From Bacteroidales bacterium (GTDB lineage Bacteria > Bacteroidota > Bacteroidia > Bacteroidales > UBA932), in assembly GCA_017615135.1 (NCBI GenBank), contig JAGAAU010000063.1:1-8153 (forward strand): a stretch of DNA of 8,153 bases, given 5' to 3'. The notes beneath the pieces are model-generated. The model searched no databases. It had not been told where the DNA came from and saw only the letters and a program-made list of their open reading frames with translations. Below are positions 1-6,831 of this stretch, piece after piece. Position 1 is the stretch's first letter, and each line of letters opens with the position of its first letter. Made by a program: the position numbers and the translations under genes.

Positions 1-43
1 CATCCCAATGGCAGGATACCTTTATAAATTGGTTGAAAAATGA
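1..43 (+). CDS. 3' end of an upstream gene (partial, unidentified)
   Basis: Reading from base 2, the first bases form an open frame of 13 codons (IPMAGYLYKLVEK) that stops with TGA at 41-43. That stop overlaps the ATG of the next gene as ATGA, a typical translationally coupled junction within an operon, which is the main reason to believe this frame is real. The two other plus-strand frames offer nothing better; the ligase frame itself is closed by TAA at 25-27 and TGA at 34-36. Too little remains to name the product, and I see no domain or motif in it. It could also be chance open sequence. Confidence 0.45.
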   Translation, partial: IPMAGYLYKLVEK

Positions 44-1347
44 TTGACAAGAACGATATCGAATTTGCCAGCCCTCTGGAAATCAAACAATTCCAGGAGC
101 AACTGCTGGTAAAGGCCATAGACTATCTGGCCACCAGGTCGCCTTTTTACAGGAAAATGTTCGCGGATACCGGCATAGATCCGCATTCAATTCGTACCAT
201 CGAGGACCTTACCAGGCTTCCTTTCACCACCAAGAAAGACCTCCAGACCTACAATGAAGACTTTCTCTGCTGCGACCGTTCGGAGATTATAGACTTCGTA
301 ACCACCTCTGGAACACTCGGGCTGCCGGTTACCTTCGCATGCACCGAGAAGGACCTTCAGAGGCTGGCTTTCAATGAATTTAAGTCCTTCTCCTGTGCCG
401 GAATCACCAAGGACAATGTGGTGCAGATAATGACCACCATAGATAAATGTTTCATGGCCGGGCTGGCATATTTTCTTGGTTTGCGCAAGCTCGGAGCCGG
501 TATTATCCGCGTTGGCAACGGCATCCCCGAACTGCAGTGGGATACCATAAACCGCCTGAAACCGGATACCATCATGTGCGTACCGTCCTTCATCCTGCGC
601 CTGATAGAATATGCGGAAGAGCACGGAATTGATTACCGCGCCAGCTCCATTAAAAGGATTATCGGCATAGGCGAGGGCTTGCGGGACCAGAACTTCGAGC
701 TGAACATGCTGGGCCGGAAAATCAAGGAGAAATGGGACGTCGAACTCTTCGCGACCTATTCGTCTACCGAGATGGGCGCCACCTTCAGCGAATGTCCCTG
801 TGGTTGCGGCGGTCACCTGCATCCGGAGCTGCTGATAGTTGAAATTATCGGCGACGACGACAAACCCGTGCCGGACGGCCAGAGCGGAGAAGTGGTCATT
901 ACCAGTCTGGGAGTTGAAGGAATGCCGCTGCTGCGCTTCCGAACCGGCGACATTGCCGCCAAAAAGACGGAGCAGTGTGCCTGCGGCCGCAATTCTTACC
1001 GTCTCACCCCTCTGCTGGGCAGGAAGAACAATATGCTTAAGGTCAAAGGGACTACCCTCTATCCGCCTGCAATAAACGACGTGCTGGACAACGCCGATTA
1101 CGTGCAGAATTACGTGATTATGGTGCAGAACAGCGAGGCGGGCACAGACGATGTCGTAGTGCTGATGGGCTTGAAGTATCAGCCTCCCTTCGATGCCATC
1201 AAGGACATTAAGGACAGGTTCCGCTCCCGCCTGCGCGTAGCTCCTAAAGTGGAAATCCGGCCGGCGGAGGAGATTCATGCCATAAATTACCCCGCAAAAT
1301 CCCGCAAACCAATCAAATTCATAGACAAGCGTAATGCCGGAAAATAA
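40..1347 (+). CDS. Phenylacetate-CoA ligase family protein (PaaK-like, adenylate-forming)
   Basis: This 435-aa protein is a full-length cytoplasmic member of the PaaK branch of the ANL adenylate-forming enzymes, which activate an aryl or other carboxylic acid with ATP and transfer it to CoA. Visible motifs in order are: the phosphate-binding loop TSGTLGLP (residues 89-96), YSSTE (240-244), GMPLLRFRTGD (294-304), the hinge region GRKNNMLKVKG (327-337), and a C-terminal PAKSRKPIKFIDKR segment (418-431) whose Lys420 sits where the catalytic A10 lysine is expected. Cysteines 252, 254 and 256, His261, and Cys313 and Cys315 suggest a structural metal site. The ATG at 40 is favoured because in-frame stops lie at 25 and 34 and it overlaps the upstream TGA. 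It overlaps the following acyltransferase by 14 nt. The family assignment is strong; the substrate (phenylacetate, indoleacetate or another acid) cannot be read from the sequence, so no gene symbol is given. Confidence 0.9.
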   Translation: MIDKNDIEFASPLEIKQFQEQLLVKAIDYLATRSPFYRKMFADTGIDPHSIRTIEDLTRLPFTTKKDLQTYNEDFLCCDRSEIIDFVTTSGTLGLPVTFACTEKDLQRLAFNEFKSFSCAGITKDNVVQIMTTIDKCFMAGLAYFLGLRKLGAGIIRVGNGIPELQWDTINRLKPDTIMCVPSFILRLIEYAEEHGIDYRASSIKRIIGIGEGLRDQNFELNMLGRKIKEKWDVELFATYSSTEMGATFSECPCGCGGHLHPELLIVEIIGDDDKPVPDGQSGEVVITSLGVEGMPLLRFRTGDIAAKKTEQCACGRNSYRLTPLLGRKNNMLKVKGTTLYPPAINDVLDNADYVQNYVIMVQNSEAGTDDVVVLMGLKYQPPFDAIKDIKDRFRSRLRVAPKVEIRPAEEIHAINYPAKSRKPIKFIDKRNAGK

Positions 1348-2473
1348 ACGATTCGACGACATACGGCCTTTTAATGCAGAGGAGTTTTATCCCGCCATGG
1401 AGGAGCTGGTGCATTGCCCGGCTTTCCCTATGGTTGCAAATTTCATCTGGCCGGGCAAGGATGTGGAAGAGGTTCGCAAAATGTTCCTTTCCTTCCATAA
1501 CGTACTGGATTTCCAGAGGGAAATTATGGCCTCTGTGGTTCAGATTATAACTGAAAAGACCTGCGACGGCTTCAGTTTCAGCGGGCTGGAGAGGCTGGAT
1601 CCATCGAAGCAGTATCTATATGTAGCGAACCACAGGGATATAGTTCTGGATGCCATGCTTCAGCAGTTTGTACTGGTACGCAATGGGTTCGATACCGCAG
1701 AAATTACTTTCGGGGCCAATCTGATGACGAATAAATTCGTTGCCGACGCTGGCCGTCTGAACAAGATGTTCAAGGTAGAAAGGCCCGGTACGGTGGCCTC
1801 TGCCAGGGATTTCTACGAAGCCTCCAGGCACCTGTCTGATTACATCCGCTATGCTATAAAGGAAAAAAAGCAGTCTGTATGGATCGCCCAACGTAACGGG
1901 CGCACCAAAGACGGCCTGGACATCACCGATCCGGCAATTATCAAGATGCTTCTTATGGGCGGCCCGGAAGACAAGATAGATTCCATCTCCGAGCTTTCCA
2001 TTGTGCCGATGAGCGTTTCTTACGAATGGGAACCCTGTGACATACTCAAAGTGCTGGAGATGTATGAATCTTCCCGCATGACCTATATCAAGAAGCCCGG
2101 CGAAGACCTTAACAGCATCATCACCGGAATCATGCAGCAGAAGGGGAGGGTTCACCTTGCATTCTGCCGTCCGCTTGAACTGTCCGAGCTGGAGTCTCTA
2201 AGGTCCCTTACAGTCAACCAGTTCTGCCGGGAAGTTGCGTCCCTGATAGATTCTGAGATACGCAGCAACTACAGGCTCTATCCAAATAATTATATTGCTG
2301 CAGACCTCAGGTTCGGGAGCAGGCGATATTCCTCCAAATACACCGCAGAGCAGAAAAAGGCTTTTCAGGAGAGGCTCGCCAAACTATCATCTTATTGCTA
2401 TTCTGAAAACGCTCCGGATCTGGAAGAACTCACGGACAAGTTCCTGGCTCTCTACGCCAACTCAACGCTATAA
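1334..2473 (+). CDS. Glycerol-3-phosphate / 1-acylglycerol-3-phosphate-type acyltransferase (LPLAT superfamily)
   Basis: The 379-aa product looks like a phospholipid/glycerol acyltransferase, which moves an acyl group from a CoA or ACP donor to a glycerolipid-type acceptor. Block I is VANHRDIVLDA (residues 97-107), with the catalytic His100 and candidate acidic partners Asp102 and Asp106. A block II-like GANLMTNKF lies at 127-135. The block III-like segment WIAQRNGRTKDG (183-194) resembles the acceptor-binding loop of PlsB-type enzymes. A block IV-like IVPMSVSYEWEP lies at 223-234. No clear transmembrane helix or signal peptide is seen, so it is probably cytoplasmic or peripheral to the membrane. 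The His-Asp spacing differs from the textbook HX4D. The ATG at 1334 lies inside the ligase gene, so the two are almost certainly co-transcribed and coupled. Donor and acceptor are unknown; it may act on ordinary phospholipid precursors or on a product of the adjacent ligase. Confidence 0.8.
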   Translation: MPENKRFDDIRPFNAEEFYPAMEELVHCPAFPMVANFIWPGKDVEEVRKMFLSFHNVLDFQREIMASVVQIITEKTCDGFSFSGLERLDPSKQYLYVANHRDIVLDAMLQQFVLVRNGFDTAEITFGANLMTNKFVADAGRLNKMFKVERPGTVASARDFYEASRHLSDYIRYAIKEKKQSVWIAQRNGRTKDGLDITDPAIIKMLLMGGPEDKIDSISELSIVPMSVSYEWEPCDILKVLEMYESSRMTYIKKPGEDLNSIITGIMQQKGRVHLAFCRPLELSELESLRSLTVNQFCREVASLIDSEIRSNYRLYPNNYIAADLRFGSRRYSSKYTAEQKKAFQERLAKLSSYCYSENAPDLEELTDKFLALYANSTL

Positions 2474-2600
2474 ACAGCTGAACCCCGCTTCACAGCGGGG
2501 TTCAGAGATTAGTTAGTAGTATATACCTTATGAGAAGGTTAATTATTGTTGGTTAGAAGCCCTTACAGAAGTAAGGTAAGAGTTGTTTCTTTTTTCTTCA
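2470..2600 (-). ncRNA. Candidate structured small RNA (or trmD 3' UTR), minus strand
   Basis: This intergenic stretch is non-coding and read leftward would give an RNA of about 120-130 nt. It would start just downstream of a well-matched Bacteroidota promoter (2604-2634) and end at the 12-bp hairpin. In transcript order it holds an A-rich leader, a hairpin CCTTAC-TTCT-GTAAGG (2576 to 2561), a second hairpin ACCTT-CTCAT-AAGGT (2539 to 2525), a single-stranded AT-rich linker, and the GC-rich hairpin (2505 to 2478). No ATG-started open frame is visible in it. I do not recognise it as 6S RNA, SRP RNA, tmRNA or RNase P RNA. The alternative is that the promoter match is fortuitous and this is only the 3' untranslated end of trmD mRNA, or the 3' tail of the plus-strand operon. 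Confidence 0.4.
2478..2505. terminator. Perfect GC-rich hairpin, probable bidirectional terminator
   Basis: CTGAACCCCGCT (2478-2489) and AGCGGGGTTCAG (2494-2505) are exact reverse complements, giving a 12-bp stem with a 4-nt loop (TCAC). It begins four bases after the acyltransferase stop, the right place to end the plus-strand operon. There is no long T-tract on the plus side; on the minus side the stem is followed by CTGTTTATAG, only weakly T-rich. It can therefore serve minus-strand transcripts too, either trmD read-through or a small RNA. Termination function is inferred from position and stem strength. Confidence 0.75.
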
Positions 2601-2603
2601 CTG

Positions 2604-2634
2604 CAAAAGTAAGTATTTTTTTTGACTCTCCAAA
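2604..2634 (-). promoter_or_regulatory. Bacteroidota-type promoter (TTTG / TAnnTTTG), minus strand
   Basis: On the minus strand TTTG (2634-2631) is followed after 19 nt by TACTTTTG (2611-2604), which fits the -33 TTTG and -7 TAnnTTTG consensus of the main Bacteroidota sigma factor with appropriate spacing. Transcription would start near 2597 and run leftward, away from trmD's coding region and toward the hairpin at 2505-2478. No minus-strand protein gene follows, so its likely product is the small RNA described here. The surrounding DNA is AT-rich, which raises the chance of a coincidental match. Confidence 0.45.
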
Positions 2635-2671
2635 TTTTTTTCACAAAAATATAAAAAAATTTTTTCAGTTA
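2611..2671. other. Homopolymer-rich AT segment downstream of trmD
   Basis: The segment between the trmD stop and the minus-strand promoter is almost entirely runs of A and T: T8 at 2616-2623, T7 at 2635-2641, A5 at 2645-2649, and a palindromic A7T6 block at 2653-2665. It follows the trmD stop on the minus strand, where its T runs could weaken elongation, but I see no GC stem, so it is not a classical intrinsic terminator. It may instead provide bent, easily melted DNA upstream of the promoter at 2634-2604. Confidence 0.4.
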
Positions 2672-3355
2672 TTAAAAATTTTTATTAATTAGCTCAGGTC
2701 TCAGGGCCTTAGTACGTTCAAGAGCCTGCTCGTCCTGCCATTGCTGAACAAGCTTGGGATTGCCGCTCAGAAGCACGTCTGGAACCTTCCACCCATTGAA
2801 TTCGGCAGGGCGGGTATAGACCGGGGGAGAGAGCAGACCGTCCTGGAAAGAATCGCTAAGGGCGGAAGTTTCATCGGTCAGGGCACCGGGGATCAGCCTC
2901 ACCAGGGAATCTGCAAGCAGAGCAGCAGGAATCTCTCCGCCGCTCACCACATAGTCTCCAACGGAAATCTCGCGCGTAATAAGGTGTTCGCGTATGCGGT
3001 GGTCGATCCCTTTATAGTGTCCGCATAGTATGATAATGTTTTCCTTCAGGGAGAGTTCGTTGGATATGCTCTGATTCAGCCTCTCGCCATCCGGTGACAT
3101 ATAAATCACTTCGTCGTAAGAGCGCTCAGACTTGAGCTCTTCAATCATGCGGTAGACGGGCTCCACCATCATAACCATGCCGGCATCTCCGCCGTAACTG
3201 TAATCGTCAACGTTCTTTCTGGGACCAATCCCGTATTTGCGAAGGTCGTGCACGCGAATGTCCACAAGCCCCTTCTTTATCGCCCGTCCGACGATGGAAA
3301 AGGAGAGGGGACTGTCCAGCAGTTGCGGCACTACGCTGAGTATGTCAATTCTCAT
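2672..3355 (-). CDS. trmD: tRNA (guanine-N1)-methyltransferase TrmD
   Basis: TrmD transfers a methyl group from S-adenosylmethionine to N1 of G37 next to the anticodon in tRNAs reading CNN and some other codons, which prevents +1 frameshifting; it is cytoplasmic and usually essential. The 227-aa protein shows the SPOUT trefoil-knot core: YGGDAGMVM (54-62), ILCGHYKGID (109-118), EISVGDYVVSGGE (129-141) and the tRNA-binding/catalytic segment DSFQDGLLSPPVYTRP (168-183), whose Asp172 corresponds to the conserved catalytic aspartate; Arg153 lies in the conserved LVRLIPG. The C-terminal GNPKLVQQW (198-206) has Pro where many homologues have His. The length is a little short of the 255-aa E. coli protein. 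The ATG at 3355 gives the canonical MRIDILSVVP start. It is a single-gene unit, divergent from the DUF349 operon, rather than sitting in the rpsP-rimM-trmD-rplS operon known from E. coli. Confidence 0.97.
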   Translation of the reverse strand: MRIDILSVVPQLLDSPLSFSIVGRAIKKGLVDIRVHDLRKYGIGPRKNVDDYSYGGDAGMVMMVEPVYRMIEELKSERSYDEVIYMSPDGERLNQSISNELSLKENIIILCGHYKGIDHRIREHLITREISVGDYVVSGGEIPAALLADSLVRLIPGALTDETSALSDSFQDGLLSPPVYTRPAEFNGWKVPDVLLSGNPKLVQQWQDEQALERTKALRPELINKNF

Positions 3356-3375
3356 ATTTACCGATTCTTATAATG

Positions 3376-3407
3376 CAAAAATACGAAAATTTATGTACAT
3401 TCGCAGA
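3376..3407 (-). promoter_or_regulatory. Probable trmD promoter
   Basis: Reading the minus strand, TATTTTTG (3383-3376) matches the Bacteroidota -7 element TAnnTTTG exactly. TCTG (3407-3404), a three-of-four match to TTTG, lies 20 nt upstream. The predicted start near 3369 would leave a leader of about 14 nt before the ATG at 3355. No Shine-Dalgarno sequence precedes that ATG, as is usual in this phylum. Confidence 0.55.
3396..3403 (+). promoter_or_regulatory. Possible -7 element for the DUF349-yidC-yggS operon
   Basis: TACATTCG (3396-3403) differs from TAnnTTTG by one base and is followed by CA, a frequent extension of this element. It lies 27 bp upstream of the ATG at 3431. No good TTTG is seen 19-21 nt further upstream, so the call is weak. 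It lies inside the spacer of the opposite trmD promoter, so the two promoters would overlap face to back within 75 bp. Confidence 0.35.
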
Positions 3408-3430
3408 CTATAACTAAAGTTCTGAATATT

Positions 3431-4975
3431 ATGGAAGAGAACAAATTACCTGAAGCAGTCCTGGGACAGGCGGCAGATGTAGAAATTGCAGCAGCGGTGG
3501 AAGAACCCGTTGCAGAAACGGAGGCGGCAGAAGCAACTGCAGCAGAAGAGTCCGTTAACCTTTCAGACAAAAATCTGGCGGAATTGTCCGAAATTTTCCA
3601 GCAGCTCCGCGACTCGGCAGACTCAATGCTGCGTTCAAAGGAAGCAGAGGCAATTAAATCGGCTTTCTACAAGCTTCTTTTGAAGCTCAAGTCAGATATC
3701 CCCGAGAGTGCTGCTAACCCCTTCGAGGCTGTAGAAGAGAATTTCAAGGCCCTTTACGCTGATTATAAGAAAGACCGTGCGGAATACAACCGCCGTATGG
3801 AGCAGGAAAGGGAAGAGAACCTTGAGAAGAAGAAACTGATAATTGAGGACCTTAAAGCCCTGGTAGAGGGGCAGGAAGATGTCAGCGCATCCTTCCCCGC
3901 CTTCCGTGAAATTCAGAACCGCTGGCGCGATGCCGGTCAGGTGCCCGTAGGGAGTTTCCGCGACATTAACGACACCTATCAGTTCTATGTAGAGAAATTC
4001 TACGACATGGTGAAGATTAACCGGGATCTGCGCGACCTCGATTTCCGCAAGAACCTCGAGGCCAAGGAAGAACTCTGCGCCGCCGCCGAAAAGCTGGTGG
4101 AGAGTTCCGATGTGGTAACAGCTTTCCGCGAACTGCAGAAGCTGCACGAGCAGTGGAAGGAATACGGCCCCGTTGCCAAGGAGAAGAGGGAAGAGATATG
4201 GGAGCGTTTCAAGGCTGCCACGGCAGAAATCAACAAGAAATATCAGGCCCACTTCGAAGGACTCAAGGAAGTTCAGACACATAACCTGGAGGAAAAGAAA
4301 GCCATCTGCGAAGAAATAGAAGCTATCCTGGAAAAGGAAATCACTTCTTCGAGCGAATGGAATACCCTCACTGAGAAAATAGGAGAACTTCAGGAACAAT
4401 GGCGCAAGATTGGGTTTGCCACCAAGAAGGAAAACCAGAAGATTTACGACCGCTTCCGCGCTGCCTGCGACAAATTCTTCGAGCGCAAGCGCGAGTACTA
4501 TTCAGACTTCAAGCAGAACCTTAACCGTAACCTGGAGGCCAAAAAGGCCCTGGTGGCACGTGCCAATGAGCTGAAAACCAGTACGGAATGGAAGCAAACT
4601 ACGGAAGCCTTCATAGAGCTACAGAAGGAATGGAAGCAGATTGGCAGCGTTCCCCGCAAGAAATCCGACGAGCTCTGGAAGGAATTCCGCGCAGCCTGTG
4701 ACGAGTTCTTCGCAGAGAGGGCAAAGCATGCGGTGCGTCGTCCCGCCCAGAAGCCCCAGAGGCCAGTGCATCAGGTGAAGGACAGCCTTATGGACAAGTA
4801 CCGTGCTCTCCAGCAGGATATTGCCACCTACGAGAACAATATAGGCTTCTTTGCTGCTTCCAAGAATTCAGAGCCCCTTATCAAGCAGATGCAGAATAAG
4901 ATAGACAAGGCCAAAGAGGAGCTGAAGAAACTGGAGAACCAGATTCGCAAACGCAACGAAGAAGGAGAGGAATAA
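3431..4975 (+). CDS. DUF349 domain-containing coiled-coil protein
   Basis: This is a 514-aa acidic/basic, strongly helical cytoplasmic protein of the DUF349 family, whose biochemical role is not established. Residues 1-45 are Ala/Glu-rich and low in complexity. Four DUF349-type repeats follow at roughly 129-192, 207-275, 284-355 and 366-431. Each starts with an N-L-E-x-K-like segment, has a Trp in an LQ..W+..G core (Trp165, Trp242, Trp324, Trp401; spacing 77, 82 and 77), and ends with an aromatic-rich helix such as RFRAACDKFFERK. A Pro/Arg linker (432-449) leads to a C-terminal coiled coil (about 455-510). There is no signal peptide or membrane segment. The start lacks a ribosome-binding site but is the only sensible ATG after the intergenic region. 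Its stop overlaps the yidC start as TAATG, so it is probably the first gene of the operon. A scaffold or RNA/protein-binding role would be a guess. Confidence 0.92.
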   Translation: MEENKLPEAVLGQAADVEIAAAVEEPVAETEAAEATAAEESVNLSDKNLAELSEIFQQLRDSADSMLRSKEAEAIKSAFYKLLLKLKSDIPESAANPFEAVEENFKALYADYKKDRAEYNRRMEQEREENLEKKKLIIEDLKALVEGQEDVSASFPAFREIQNRWRDAGQVPVGSFRDINDTYQFYVEKFYDMVKINRDLRDLDFRKNLEAKEELCAAAEKLVESSDVVTAFRELQKLHEQWKEYGPVAKEKREEIWERFKAATAEINKKYQAHFEGLKEVQTHNLEEKKAICEEIEAILEKEITSSSEWNTLTEKIGELQEQWRKIGFATKKENQKIYDRFRAACDKFFERKREYYSDFKQNLNRNLEAKKALVARANELKTSTEWKQTTEAFIELQKEWKQIGSVPRKKSDELWKEFRAACDEFFAERAKHAVRRPAQKPQRPVHQVKDSLMDKYRALQQDIATYENNIGFFAASKNSEPLIKQMQNKIDKAKEELKKLENQIRKRNEEGEE

Positions 4976-6831
4976 TGGATAAAAATTCAATTATCGGCTT
5001 TGTCCTTATCGGAGCGATTTTTATCGGCTTCACTCTCTATCAGTCGCATCAGGCAAAAGAGCAGATGGAGTACAAACGCATTCAGGACTCCATCGCCCTG
5101 GCCAACATGCCTATTCCTGTTCCTGAGGACAGTACTGCCACGGCCGTTATGGAGCAGGCCGCCCCTGCTGTTGAAATGCCGGCAGTTGCCGCCCAGCCAG
5201 AGATTTACAAGGACGCACTGCTGGGTGCTGCCCATAGTGCCGAAGAGAGCATCGTAGCCCTTGAGAACGAGTCTCTGCGAATTGAGTTTACCACCCGCGG
5301 CGCCCAACCCTGGAGCGCGTTGCTGAAAGATTTCCGCAACCACGACAGTACAGATCTCTACCTCTTCAGAGGGGGCGCATCTGAACTCAGCGCCAATATC
5401 TATACAGGTGAGTACGTAGCTACCAAGGAATTTGTGTTCAACGTTGTCGAGCAAACAGACAGCACCCTGGTGATGCAGCTTCCATTCAGCGGCGGCGGTT
5501 GCCTGGAACAGGCCTACACCCTTCCTGCAAAAGGCTATTCGCTCTTTTCCGAGCTTCGTTTCAAAGATTTGGATACCCAGATTCCCCGCAATGTGTCTTC
5601 CTTCGACCTGGATTATTCCATGGTTATTCCCCGAATGGAGAAGGGCTTCCGCAACGAGTCTCAGTACTCCAAGGTAGACTGGTATTTCAACGGAGACAAA
5701 AAGCCGTCGGAGATGGGCAAGGGCCGCAACAATTCCAAGCGTATAGATTCACGCCTTTCCTGGTTTGCGTTCCAGCAGCAGTTCTTCTCTGCAATAGTAT
5801 ATGCTCCAAAGGATTACGCTTCCGGTGAACTGGCAGTTAATTTCTTCGAGGAAAACGATCCAGACCGCAACCTCATGGCCTGTAGCGCAAAGATGCGTAT
5901 GGACCTTCCCCGCGGCGCAGACGCATCTCTGCCATTGGAGTTCTACTTCGGCCCCAACAACTTCCATTCCCTTAAGGAGTTCGACCGCAACTACGAGAAA
6001 ATCATCCCTCTGGGAGGTTCACTTGTGGGCTGGTTCACCCGTTTCGTCATCATCCCGCTGTTCAACTTCTTCAACAGATTCTTCAGTAACTTCGGGCTGA
6101 TTATCCTGCTTATGACGCTCGTAATCAAGCTGGTAGTTCTGCCGTTTACCTATAAGTCCTTCTCTTCATCCGCCAAGATGCAGGCTCTCAAGCCTCTCAT
6201 GGAGAAGATTAACGAGAAGTTCCCCAAGAAGGAAGATGCGATGAAGAAGCAGCAGGCCACGATGGACCTGTACAAGCGCGCGGGCGTTTCTCCACTTGGA
6301 GGATGCCTTCCCACCCTGCTCACTTTCCCTATCCTGTGGGCGATGTACCGCTTCTTCCCTGCATCCATCGAGCTTAGGCAGCAGTCTTTCCTCTGGTGCC
6401 ACGACCTCAGTTCCTACGATTCAATCGTAGATTTCGGCACACGCATCCCTATCCTCGGAGACCATCTCTCCCTGTTTGCGCTGCTGATGGCCGCCACCAT
6501 GTGGATTTACTCCAAACTCACCGTGCAGTCCACTGCCGGCAACGATCCCAATGCCGCCAGCATGCGGTTCATGAGCGTGTGGATGATGCCTATTATGATG
6601 TTCTTCATCTGTAACAGCCTCTCCGCCGCCCTCAGCTACTATTATCTGCTTTCCCAGCTGATTTCCATCGTTGAGATATACATCATCAAGAAGTTCTTCG
6701 TGCATCCCGAGCAGCTGATTGCAAAAGTAAAGGCTTCTGAAGGCAAACCTCTGCCCAAGAGCAAGTTCCAGCAGCGCCTGGAAGCCGCTCAGAAGATGCA
6801 GCAGGAGCAGATGAAGAAAAGGAACAAATAG
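4975..6831 (+). CDS. yidC: Membrane protein insertase YidC
   Basis: YidC inserts and folds inner-membrane proteins, alone or with SecYEG. This 618-aa protein has the long Gram-negative (Bacteroidota) form: an N-terminal membrane anchor at about residues 5-22, a linker rich in Ala/Pro/Glu, a large periplasmic beta domain (about 90-335), then the conserved insertase core. Core features are an amphipathic segment and TM2 (about 349-392), with Lys385 in TLVIKLVVLPF where many homologues have the groove Arg; a cytoplasmic helical hairpin (about 393-437); SPLGGCLPTLLTFPILWAM with TM3 (439-457); TM4 (about 496-513); and the last helices (about 532-575). The tail from 576 is basic and Gln/Lys-rich, suited to ribosome contact. 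The ATG shares one base with the DUF349 stop. A purine stretch GAAGGAGAGG (4961-4970) precedes it at Shine-Dalgarno distance, although it also simply encodes Glu codons. The stop overlaps the yggS start. Confidence 0.97.
   Translation: MDKNSIIGFVLIGAIFIGFTLYQSHQAKEQMEYKRIQDSIALANMPIPVPEDSTATAVMEQAAPAVEMPAVAAQPEIYKDALLGAAHSAEESIVALENESLRIEFTTRGAQPWSALLKDFRNHDSTDLYLFRGGASELSANIYTGEYVATKEFVFNVVEQTDSTLVMQLPFSGGGCLEQAYTLPAKGYSLFSELRFKDLDTQIPRNVSSFDLDYSMVIPRMEKGFRNESQYSKVDWYFNGDKKPSEMGKGRNNSKRIDSRLSWFAFQQQFFSAIVYAPKDYASGELAVNFFEENDPDRNLMACSAKMRMDLPRGADASLPLEFYFGPNNFHSLKEFDRNYEKIIPLGGSLVGWFTRFVIIPLFNFFNRFFSNFGLIILLMTLVIKLVVLPFTYKSFSSSAKMQALKPLMEKINEKFPKKEDAMKKQQATMDLYKRAGVSPLGGCLPTLLTFPILWAMYRFFPASIELRQQSFLWCHDLSSYDSIVDFGTRIPILGDHLSLFALLMAATMWIYSKLTVQSTAGNDPNAASMRFMSVWMMPIMMFFICNSLSAALSYYYLLSQLISIVEIYIIKKFFVHPEQLIAKVKASEGKPLPKSKFQQRLEAAQKMQQEQMKKRNK

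Noticed and set aside
187..1362. A 391-codon open frame on the minus strand
   Set aside because: It lies fully opposite the PaaK-like gene, shows no recognisable motif, and has the composition expected of a shadow frame; the plus strand has clear family motifs throughout.
2653..2665. A7T6 palindrome as an intrinsic terminator for trmD
   Set aside because: An A/T-only stem with no loop is too weak for a terminator hairpin; it is kept only as part of the AT-rich segment.
3692..4399. A 235-codon minus-strand frame with Phe/Leu-rich, membrane-like sequence
   Set aside because: It is the complement of Glu/Lys-rich coiled-coil codons of the DUF349 gene, which always reads as Phe/Leu-rich; there is no independent support.
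3840..4730. Periodic DNA similarity in the DUF349 gene considered as a DNA repeat array
   Set aside because: The roughly 240-bp period reflects four diverged protein repeats; the nucleotide sequences are not near-identical, so it is not a recent tandem duplication or CRISPR-like array.
4961..4970. GAAGGAGAGG as a strong Shine-Dalgarno site for yidC
   Set aside because: It encodes the Glu/Gly tail of the DUF349 protein, and other genes here show no such sites, so composition is enough to explain it; a contribution to yidC initiation cannot be excluded.
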